A stretch of 5,203 nucleotides of DNA from Dehalococcoidales bacterium (GTDB taxonomy: Bacteria > Chloroflexota > Dehalococcoidia > Dehalococcoidales > UBA2162). The position numbers and the translations under genes were made by a program. The first letter of the stretch is position 1. Each line of letters starts with the position of its first letter. Shown here piece after piece: positions 1 to 4,540 of this stretch. A model generated the notes under the pieces. It was given only the letters and a program-made list of their open reading frames with translations. It did no database searches and was not told the origin of the DNA. The stretch spans positions 93,401 through 98,603 of the forward strand of contig CP070645.1 of NCBI GenBank assembly GCA_020354275.1, read 5' to 3'.

Positions 1-224
1 AGGCGGAGAACCTGCGCAACATTGCTGAAACAGCCTGGACTGAAGGAGACTACTCAGAAGCCAACGAAGCTATTTCCAGAGCCCACGATTTGCTTGACAG
101 AACCCTGCCGGCTGAACCGACGAACGGGATGCTAATCGGTCTGATTATTGCCGTTGCCGTTATGGTGGTCAGCATAGTTACCTGGCTGGTCATGAGAACA
201 CGGATGGTTAGCCGGCGGCTCTAG
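1..224 (+). CDS. C-terminal part of a membrane-anchored protein of unknown function (5' end outside window)
   Basis: The reading frame is open from base 3 (73 complete codons) to a TAG at 222-224; the gene starts before the window. Visible residues 1-35 are charged and helical (ENLRNIAETAW, then GDYSEANEAISRAHDLLDR), as in a helical-hairpin or TPR-like repeat. A short Pro/Gly-containing linker (PAEPTNG) follows, then one strong transmembrane helix at about residues 43-64 and a short basic tail (RTRMVSRRL). By the positive-inside rule the tail should be cytoplasmic and the helical domain outside. I do not recognise the family, and the missing N-terminus could hold any domain. It converges on the winged-helix gene that ends at 304. 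Confidence 0.75.
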   Translation, partial: AENLRNIAETAWTEGDYSEANEAISRAHDLLDRTLPAEPTNGMLIGLIIAVAVMVVSIVTWLVMRTRMVSRRL

Positions 225-294
225 GTATCAAACATAAATAGCGGGATAAGTATGAGATCAGACTACCGCGCTACAAAACTTGTCAGTTTCTTAC

Positions 295-321
295 AGCACT
301 GCGTCAGTTGCCAGCAGTGCT
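295..321. terminator. Hairpin between convergent genes, possible bidirectional terminator
   Basis: AGCACTGC (295-302) and GCAGTGCT (314-321) form a perfect 8-bp stem with an 11-base loop. It lies where the upstream rightward gene and the leftward winged-helix gene converge, and it includes the stop codon and last codons of the latter. No clear T-tract follows on either strand, so it is not a classical intrinsic terminator. It may be an attenuating or mRNA 3'-end-stabilising stem instead. Confidence 0.35.
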
Positions 322-633
322 CTGGTTTATAAACTCGGTTTCTAGTTGCCCTATTTTCTGGCTGCTTTCGATGCCCATTTGCCGGAGGATATCTATGGTG
401 TCCTGGAACCTGGTTTCATTTTCATTCAGGAACTGGCAAACAGCCTTCTGCCCCTTGGTGGTGAGTTGATAACCCTGTAGCTTGTCCCATTTAAAAAAAC
501 CGCGTCTGACCAGCGAATCATATAAGTAGCCTACATATTCGCCAACAATATCCATCGGCTGGTTTCTAAGCTTAACACCGGAGTCCCTGGTGACGGCAAT
601 AGCCATTAGAATAACCATTTCGCTGGGAAACAT
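304..633 (-). CDS. Small winged-helix DNA-binding protein, probable transcriptional regulator
   Basis: The gene encodes 109 residues. Residues 1-60 fit a winged helix: helix 1 (about 4-15), a recognition-helix region around 28-44 (IVGEYVGYLYDSLVRRG) and a hydrophobic/basic wing with the usual LTTKGQK ending (57-63). This resembles the MarR/PadR-type 'one side of the dimer' pattern. Residues 63-100 are predicted helical and may dimerise. There are no transmembrane segments and no visible ligand or metal motif. The ATG at 633 has a strong Shine-Dalgarno sequence, AGGGGAGGG on the minus strand (647 to 639), 5 bases away. Its own promoter is flanked by two copies of a palindrome, which implies autorepression. 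The family assignment is by pattern only; the regulated genes, beyond itself, cannot be told from the window. Confidence 0.75.
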   Translation of the reverse strand: MFPSEMVILMAIAVTRDSGVKLRNQPMDIVGEYVGYLYDSLVRRGFFKWDKLQGYQLTTKGQKAVCQFLNENETRFQDTIDILRQMGIESSQKIGQLETEFINQSTAGN

Positions 634-653
634 GGCGTCCCTCCCCTACTGGA

Positions 654-673
654 ATATTGACAACTGTCAATAT
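654..673. promoter_or_regulatory. Operator palindrome 1, over the start point and -10 box
   Basis: ATATTGACA-AC-TGTCAATAT is a perfect 9-bp inverted repeat around 2 central bases. It covers the predicted transcription start and touches the -10 box of the leftward promoter. A bound dimer would block RNA polymerase. The most likely ligand is the winged-helix protein encoded just downstream. Confidence 0.65.
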
Positions 674-700
674 AGTATCACTTAAAGGGACAGTTGTCAA
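672..700 (-). promoter_or_regulatory. Sigma-70 promoter of the winged-helix regulator gene
   Basis: On the minus strand, TTGACA (700 to 695), a 17-bp spacer and TACTAT (677 to 672) make a near-consensus promoter. Transcription should start near 665, giving a leader of about 32 bases that contains the Shine-Dalgarno sequence of the gene starting at 633. Confidence 0.75.
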
Positions 701-704
701 TATT
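687..704. promoter_or_regulatory. Operator palindrome 2, over the -35 box
   Basis: GGGACAGTTGTCAATATT holds one perfect half-site (TGTCAATATT) and one degenerate half (GGGACA instead of TTGACA). Bases 690-704 are the exact reverse complement of 653-667, so the two sites form a 15-bp inverted repeat separated by 22 bp. This copy contains the -35 hexamer of the leftward promoter. Confidence 0.6.
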
Positions 705-730
705 GTTGATTGTATATTATATGTGTGTTA

Positions 731-754
731 GGCAAATTATGGGAAATATTTGCC
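731..754. repeat. Inverted repeat GGCAAAT/ATTTGCC
   Basis: GGCAAAT (731-737) and ATTTGCC (748-754) are perfect 7-bp inverted arms around 10 bases. It could be a protein-binding site or a small stem-loop. It is unlike the two operators to its left, and no T-tract follows. Confidence 0.3.
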
Positions 755-914
755 GGTGGTGTGTGTCCTTGAAATGCCGGAAGTCAGGTAAAATGGGTAT
801 TATTAAATATATTGGCGGAAATTATAATATAAGAGCGGTTATGGCCAAAAGGATGACAGGTATTTATAATGAACGAGTATATTTTTCAGCAACAATGAAA
901 TACAGTGATAGTTA

Positions 915-943
915 TTGACAGATGCTGCTTTAGAACATATAAT
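915..943 (+). promoter_or_regulatory. Full-consensus sigma-70 promoter for the padR-MFS operon
   Basis: TTGACA (915-920), a spacer of exactly 17 bp and TATAAT (938-943) match the consensus at all 12 positions. The start point should be near 950, leaving a leader of about 63 bases before the ATG at 1013. So strong a core promoter normally needs a repressor, which fits a self-repressing PadR protein. Confidence 0.85.
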
Positions 944-945
944 GC

Positions 946-1001
946 ATCTAGATATATCGAGATATAACACTTTATACCAGTATCTTATTTATATCCGATA
1001 T
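946..1001. promoter_or_regulatory. Candidate PadR operator region with two ATATC/GATAT palindromes
   Basis: TATATC-GA-GATATA (953-966) sits directly behind the predicted start point. A related palindrome, ATATC-C-GATAT (991-1001), lies about 37 bp further on, just before the ribosome binding site. AGATATA is also repeated directly at 950-956 and 960-966, a spacing of 10 bp or one helical turn, and ATCTAGAT (946-953) is palindromic. This is a plausible repressor-binding array, although AT-rich DNA yields short palindromes by chance. Confidence 0.45.
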
Positions 1002-1012
1002 GGGAGGTTAAT

Positions 1013-1525
1013 ATGTCCAGACGCCGAATTTGGAGGGGGGAGCGGTTTTTCAGGGGGCCATGGCGCGAAAGTCCATTCCAAAAGGGGGATTTGAAGTACG
1101 TTATTCTGGATCTGATAAAGGAAAAACCAAGATACGGTTACGAGATTATCCGTGACCTTGAAGAGCTTTCACATGGTTTCTATACCCCCAGTCCCGGTGT
1201 GGTCTACCCGACACTCCAAATGCTGGAAGAAACGGGTTACGCCAGCGCTATAGAGCGGGACGGGAAAAGGGTTTATACCATCACAGAAGAGGGACGCAAG
1301 TTCTTGATTGAACGTAAGGATTTGGCTGATGAGGTCAGGAGCCAGATGAGGCACCAGTGGAACCCCAAGAATATTGATGTGATTGGTAGGATGATGGCTG
1401 AGTTTGGTGAAATCGGGTTGTTGCTGAGACGGCGTCTCCATCACGCCGAACCCGAGAAAATCAGCCGTATCGATGGGATTGTTACCCGGTCACATCAGGA
1501 GATCAAGGCTATACTGGAAGAATGA
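1013..1525 (+). CDS. PadR-family transcriptional regulator
   Basis: The gene encodes 170 residues. After an Arg/aromatic-rich N-terminus (residues 1-23), typical of one PadR branch, comes the winged helix: KGDLKYVILDLI (24-35), the hallmark RYGYEIIRDLE (40-50), SPGVVYPTLQMLEETGY (60-76) with the recognition helix, and the wing IERDGKRVYTITEEG (80-94). Residues 100-170 are helical and should form the dimerisation arm. The start is ATG with GGGAGG at 1002-1007, 5 bases upstream. PadR proteins are usually ligand-responsive repressors of a neighbouring efflux gene and of themselves. The MFS gene 41 bp downstream and the palindromes in the leader fit that role. The inducer cannot be read from the sequence. 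Confidence 0.92.
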   Translation: MSRRRIWRGERFFRGPWRESPFQKGDLKYVILDLIKEKPRYGYEIIRDLEELSHGFYTPSPGVVYPTLQMLEETGYASAIERDGKRVYTITEEGRKFLIERKDLADEVRSQMRHQWNPKNIDVIGRMMAEFGEIGLLLRRRLHHAEPEKISRIDGIVTRSHQEIKAILEE

Positions 1526-1566
1526 AGGAATGGTTTCTGGCCATCAAGTGGATTGAGGTATGTTAA
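1522..1566 (+). CDS. Possible 14-codon coupling/leader ORF between padR and the MFS gene
   Basis: ATG at 1522 overlaps the padR stop as ATGA and reads MKEWFLAIKWIEVC before TAA at 1564-1566. It is in frame with the MFS gene, whose TTG start follows at once (TAATTG). The Shine-Dalgarno of the MFS gene (TGAGGT, 1554-1559) lies inside it. It could carry ribosomes from padR to the MFS start, or be a remnant of a longer MFS N-terminus. With so few codons, chance is also possible. Confidence 0.3.
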   Translation: MKEWFLAIKWIEVC

Positions 1567-2802
1567 TTGAACGATAGGGCGGGCATTGACCAAGGCCAGA
1601 GGAGAATCTGGGGAGTCAATGCCAATGTGTTCTTCCTGGGTGTGGTCAGTCTGCTGACGGATATCAGCAGCCACATGATCTTTACCCTTGTGCCGCTTTT
1701 TCTTTCTAATGTTTTGGGAGCAGGGGGTACTGTTGTCGGCCTTGTCGGCGGGTTGTCCGAGGGTGCCGATGCTATTTTCCGGATATTCAGCGGCTGGTTC
1801 AGCGATAAAATAGGCCGTCGCAAGCTTCTGGCCGTCTGTGGTTACAGTATTTCTACCGTAGCCAAGCCTTTTCTGTATCTGGCCAATGTCTGGAGCACTG
1901 TTCTGGTAGTCAGGTTCGCTGACCGGGTCGGCAAGGGTGTCCGCACCTCATCACGTGATGCCCTGATTGCTGATTCAGTGTCGTCCGATGAAAGGGGCCG
2001 GGGTTTCGGCCTGCACCGGGCCATGGATACCACCGGGGCGGTTTTAGGGCTGGTCATTGCGGCTGTTATTTGCTACCTAGTTCAGGGTACGGGGGCGATC
2101 GAGATTAGTCAGGATACCTTCCGGTGGCTGGTGCTGGTGGGTGTCATCCCGGCCGTCCTGGCGGTGTTTGTACTGCAGGTATTTGTCCGTGAGAGGAAGA
2201 GGGAGCAGCCACCGAATAGTCGTTCCCAGGGTAAATTCTCCCTCGCGGGCATAAAGGATGGTTTTGATGCCCGTTTCTGGGTATTCCTGGTCATCATGAT
2301 GGTTTTTACGCTGGGTAATTCCAGCGATTTCTTTGTAATCCTCAGGGCGCAGAATCTGGGTGCGCCCCTGGTGCATGTAGTGATTATGCTTGTCTTGTGG
2401 AATGTTACCGAAGCCGCCTTCTCGTTACCGATGGGTATTCTCTCGGACAAGCTGGGGAGAAGGCGGGTTATCATCCTGGGCTGGTTTATTTATGCCCTGG
2501 TTTATCTGGCCTTTGCCGTGTCCTCAAGCCTGTGGCAGCTGTGGCTGCTTTTTGCCTGTTATGGGATCTATTACGGGATAGTCGAGGGGGTGGCCAGGGC
2601 TTTTATCGCTGACCTGGTAACGGCGGAGAAGAGGGGCACTGCCTACGGGCTGTATCACGGTGTTGTTGGTATCAGCCTGCTGTTGGCCAGTCTGTTGGCG
2701 GGGTGGTTGTGGGATTCTATCGGTCCGGCAGCTCCCTTCTACCTGGGGGCTGGTCTTGCTTTTACGGCAATGCTGGGCATTCTGGTCTTTATAAAAGAGT
2801 AG
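1567..2802 (+). CDS. MFS transporter, probable drug/metabolite efflux permease
   Basis: The gene encodes 411 residues, the usual length for a 12-helix major facilitator. Helix 1 begins near residue 20 with LLTDISSHMIF (29-39), a signature of a bacterial MFS subgroup. The helix 2-3 loop motif GWFSDKIGRRK (76-86) recurs in the second half as MGILSDKLGRRR (289-300). ADRVGKGVRTSSRDALIAD (118-136) and GLHRAMDTTGAVLG (148-161) are also conserved in this subgroup. A basic cytoplasmic linker (about 207-237) joins the two six-helix halves. The TTG start is the first possible one, because TAA lies immediately upstream; GAGG at 1555-1558 supports it. The protein acts in the inner membrane, probably as a proton antiporter. 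Substrate is unknown; the PadR gene in the same operon suggests a toxic compound. Confidence 0.9.
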   Translation: MNDRAGIDQGQRRIWGVNANVFFLGVVSLLTDISSHMIFTLVPLFLSNVLGAGGTVVGLVGGLSEGADAIFRIFSGWFSDKIGRRKLLAVCGYSISTVAKPFLYLANVWSTVLVVRFADRVGKGVRTSSRDALIADSVSSDERGRGFGLHRAMDTTGAVLGLVIAAVICYLVQGTGAIEISQDTFRWLVLVGVIPAVLAVFVLQVFVRERKREQPPNSRSQGKFSLAGIKDGFDARFWVFLVIMMVFTLGNSSDFFVILRAQNLGAPLVHVVIMLVLWNVTEAAFSLPMGILSDKLGRRRVIILGWFIYALVYLAFAVSSSLWQLWLLFACYGIYYGIVEGVARAFIADLVTAEKRGTAYGLYHGVVGISLLLASLLAGWLWDSIGPAAPFYLGAGLAFTAMLGILVFIKE

Positions 2803-2806
2803 CGGT

Positions 2807-3208
2807 TCACTTCAGTGCTTTATTAGCCAGACGATCGGCTTCTTTGTTCTGCTCGCGGTTGACGTGAGTGATTCTGAAATCAACCAACTGGTTCCGTAAC
2901 TGATTCACCTTCTGGTACAGGGGTTTGAGGGATGCATTTTTCACCCGGTACCGGCCGTTGACCTGCTTGACCACCAGCTCCGAATCTGAGCGCAATTCAA
3001 CCCGGCTGGCTCCCAGTTTGATGGCCCGTTCCAGGGCGGCGATGATAGCCTGATATTCTGCCTGGTTGTTGGTGGTGCGGCCAATTCTCCGGGAGATAGA
3101 GGCGAGTTGCCTGTTGCTCTCGTCCCTGATGATAACACCTATAGCCGCCGGGCCGGGATTGCCCTGAGAAGCACCGTCGGTATTTATTATCACGCTTTCC
3201 GTCTTCAA
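2807..3208 (-). CDS. rnhA: Ribonuclease HI family protein
   Basis: The gene encodes 133 residues. It should cut the RNA strand of RNA-DNA hybrids (R-loops, primers) in the cytoplasm. The full catalytic set is visible: D11 in NTDGASQGNPGP, E51 in TNNQAEYQA, D75 in LRSDSELVVKQ and D125 in NKEADRLANKAL, plus H115 in the flexible loop (THVNREQN). It is shorter than E. coli RNase HI and seems to lack the basic protrusion, as in the compact RVT_3-type RNases H of archaea, actinobacteria and Bacillus-type genomes. The start is TTG at 3208 with only a weak GGA upstream. It follows the zinc-ribbon gene by 14 bp on the same strand and so is probably cotranscribed and perhaps translationally coupled. 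Its stop is 4 bp from that of the convergent MFS gene. Confidence 0.93.
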   Translation of the reverse strand: MKTESVIINTDGASQGNPGPAAIGVIIRDESNRQLASISRRIGRTTNNQAEYQAIIAALERAIKLGASRVELRSDSELVVKQVNGRYRVKNASLKPLYQKVNQLRNQLVDFRITHVNREQNKEADRLANKALK

Positions 3209-3222
3209 TATTTAATTCCGGT

Positions 3223-3918
3223 TCAGGCCAGGAACAGGATACGCCCGCAGCTACTGCACCGCACTAGATTGCCGCTCCTTGTCTGTTGCACCTCGGTGAC
3301 GGGCAGTGATATGCGGCAACCACGGCAGATCCCCTGTTCCACCCTGGCTACGGCTGTCCCCCTCTGCTTTTTAATTTGTTGATAGATTTCGATTACCGCC
3401 GGGTCAACCTCATCCGCCAGCAATTGCCGTCTTTCCTTAAGCCGGGATAAGGTGCCTTTTATCTCTGCCAGATTGGCGGCTAGCTGTTGCTGCTGGTGTT
3501 GCCATTCTGTTTCCAGTGCTTTAAGATCGCTGCTAATCCTGGAGACGTTCTTATCAGCCGTCTCAACCTGGTCCATTATCTCCAGGGCTTTTTCTTCCAA
3601 ACGGTTACGCCGGGTTTTAAGGGCTGCGGTTTCCTGCTGTAGGTTAGACAGTTCTTTGGGGTTGCGGATCCGGCCGCTGTAGAGGTTTTTCTCAGCAGTG
3701 GTAAGCTTGCCTGAGAGGTCATCTATTTCCCATTCCACGGAACGCTGCTGCTTTCCCAGTTCTTCAAGTTCAAGCTGCTCCCGAGCCATCTGTTCCCGAG
3801 TCCTGATTACTGCCTCACTGTCACCAAGCTGGCTGGTGATTTCTCTAAGAGCTTTCTCGTTAGACTCAAGTTCCTGGTCGATTTCCTGTAGCTGATATAG
3901 CTGCCTGGGCACGTTCAT
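3223..3918 (-). CDS. Coiled-coil protein with C-terminal C4 zinc ribbon (DUF164 type)
   Basis: The gene encodes 231 residues. Residues 5 to about 165 are heptad-rich and charged, a long antiparallel coiled coil starting with LYQLQEIDQELE. The inner SGRIRNPKELSNLQQE (about 80-95) is typical of the family. The C-terminus has C198-x2-C201 (GICRGCRISLP) and C221-x2-C224 (RCSSCGRILF), a four-cysteine zinc ribbon. The family is thought to bind nucleic acid or partner proteins, but its exact function is unknown to me. Its pairing with RNase H recurs in other bacteria; from memory M. tuberculosis Rv2229c-Rv2228c is one case. I chose ATG at 3918. An upstream TTG at 3990 would add 24 unlikely residues and lies before the promoter. 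No Shine-Dalgarno precedes 3918. Confidence 0.88.
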   Translation of the reverse strand: MNVPRQLYQLQEIDQELESNEKALREITSQLGDSEAVIRTREQMAREQLELEELGKQQRSVEWEIDDLSGKLTTAEKNLYSGRIRNPKELSNLQQETAALKTRRNRLEEKALEIMDQVETADKNVSRISSDLKALETEWQHQQQQLAANLAEIKGTLSRLKERRQLLADEVDPAVIEIYQQIKKQRGTAVARVEQGICRGCRISLPVTEVQQTRSGNLVRCSSCGRILFLA

Positions 3919-3931
3919 CGTCAATACGGCT

Positions 3932-3960
3932 ATTGTATAACAGCCATAGGGCAATATCAA
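3932..3960 (-). promoter_or_regulatory. Promoter of the zinc-ribbon/RNase H operon
   Basis: On the minus strand, TTGATA (3960 to 3955), 17 bp and TACAAT (3937 to 3932). Transcription should begin near 3925, only about 7 bases before the ATG at 3918, so the mRNA would be leaderless or nearly so. This agrees with the lack of a Shine-Dalgarno sequence. Confidence 0.6.
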
Positions 3961-4007
3961 TTTAGGATGAAAAAGGTCTGATGGTGACAAAAGTGGGTGG
4001 TAAAATG

Positions 4008-4027
4008 TAGAACATATGTACTATAAT
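4008..4027 (+). promoter_or_regulatory. TATAAT box overlapped by a LexA/DinR-like palindrome, upstream of the packaging genes
   Basis: TATAAT at 4022-4027 is a perfect -10 box, but the -35 position (GGTAAA at 3999-4004) is poor. TAG-A-ACATATGT-A-CTA (4008-4023) is an imperfect palindrome abutting it. Its core GAAC-ATAT-GTAC (4010-4021) differs at one base from the Gram-positive-type SOS box GAAC-N4-GTTC. A start near 4034 would leave a leader of about 22 bases before the ATG at 4056. Confidence 0.4.
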
Positions 4028-4055
4028 CCATGCTGGTGGATAACAAAGGTTAGGT

Positions 4056-4214
4056 ATGAGGAATAACGTGAAGCTTTTACCAGTAGCGGTGCAAAACCGG
4101 CGGTGGGACCTAGCAGCCCATACCATTATCCTGGCGGCTGCCAGTGTTTTGGGAAATGGAGATAAGCCAGATGCCAGACGAGAAAGTAAGAAAAAGGGGC
4201 GCTCCCAGGGGTAA
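4056..4214 (+). CDS. Small basic protein of unknown function, first gene of the phage-type cluster
   Basis: The gene encodes 52 residues. It begins MRNNVKLLPVAV, continues with QNRRWDLAAHTIILAAASVLG (about 13-33), a likely amphipathic helix, and ends with a charged, lysine/arginine-rich tail (RRESKKKGRSQG). AAAGGT at 4045-4050 gives a good ribosome binding site 5 bases before the ATG. Its last 44 bases overlap the next gene in another frame, as in tightly packed phage operons. I do not recognise a family. A nucleic-acid-binding role is possible from the charge, but that is a guess. It precedes terS and terL and so may belong to the DNA packaging or late-gene module. Confidence 0.6.
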   Translation: MRNNVKLLPVAVQNRRWDLAAHTIILAAASVLGNGDKPDARRESKKKGRSQG

Positions 4215-4533
4215 CCAGAACGCCAGGAAGCACGGTTTCTACTCCAAGGTTCTTGACGAGGTTGAGAAGCTGGATTTTAAACTGGCTACCAGCGTTGAGG
4301 GTATTGATGATGAGATTGCTCTGTTAAGGGTAAAGATAAAGTCTCTTGTTGAGCACGACCCGGAGAACATAAAACTGATTATGCAGGCCACCAATACCCT
4401 GGCCAGGCTGGTCAGGACCAAGTATAACCTGAGCAAGGAGGACAGGAAGGGGTTGAAGGAGGCAATTGGTAATGTTCTCAGGGATGTCGCCCTCCCGCTG
4501 GGTATTACTATCGGGACTACTATAGGAAAGTAG
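4171..4533 (+). CDS. Probable phage terminase small subunit (TerS-like)
   Basis: The gene encodes 120 residues. The N-terminus carries RGAPRGNQNARKHGFYSK (9-26), a basic motif I associate with small phage proteins encoded next to terminase large subunits. Residues 27-60 and 64-106 are predicted helical (KLDFKLATSVEGIDDEIALLRVKI, then NIKLIMQATNTLARLVRTKYNL), which suits an oligomerising DNA-recognition protein. The tail is LPLGITIGTTIGK. Small terminase subunits recognise the phage DNA and stimulate the large subunit. I chose ATG at 4171 because GGAGAT lies at 4158-4163; the GTG at 4144 would add nine unlikely residues. The terL start follows the stop by 7 bp. The assignment rests mainly on position and motif style. 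Confidence 0.65.
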   Translation: MPDEKVRKRGAPRGNQNARKHGFYSKVLDEVEKLDFKLATSVEGIDDEIALLRVKIKSLVEHDPENIKLIMQATNTLARLVRTKYNLSKEDRKGLKEAIGNVLRDVALPLGITIGTTIGK

Positions 4534-4540
4534 TGGATTC

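Larger units (their letters stand above)
634..1012. other. 379-bp AT-rich intergenic region without a convincing gene
   Basis: The left third holds the regulator's promoter and two operators. The right end holds the padR promoter and its leader. Between about 705 and 910 the DNA is AT-rich and has only a 7-bp inverted repeat at 731-754. A 74-codon frame from a TTG at 694 to the TGA at 916-918 starts inside the operator, has no ribosome binding site and an unconvincing composition, so I do not call it. Confidence 0.6.

Noticed and set aside
654..704. A divergent rightward promoter using the TTGACA at 657-662
   Set aside because: The -10 position 17 bp downstream reads ACTTAA, a poor match, and no rightward gene follows nearby.
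694..918. 74-codon rightward frame in the AT-rich intergenic region
   Set aside because: It starts at a TTG inside an operator, lacks a ribosome binding site, has no recognisable motif, and its stop falls in the -35 box of the padR promoter. Internal ATGs (739, 793) are no better.
2077..2474. Long leftward frames inside the MFS gene
   Set aside because: They are antisense shadows of a clear transporter; their composition is not protein-like and no start signals are visible.
2795..2840. Intrinsic terminator between the convergent MFS and RNase H genes
   Set aside because: Only short, weak inverted matches such as CACT/AGTG with a two-base loop are present, without a T-tract.
3452..3895. Serine/cysteine-rich rightward frames opposite the zinc-ribbon gene
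   Set aside because: These mirror the Glu/Gln-rich coiled-coil codons on the other strand and are not independent genes.
3919..3990. 24-residue N-terminal extension of the zinc-ribbon protein from a TTG at 3990
   Set aside because: The extension lies over and before the predicted promoter, has no ribosome binding site, and the family normally starts close to the LYQLQEID-like segment.
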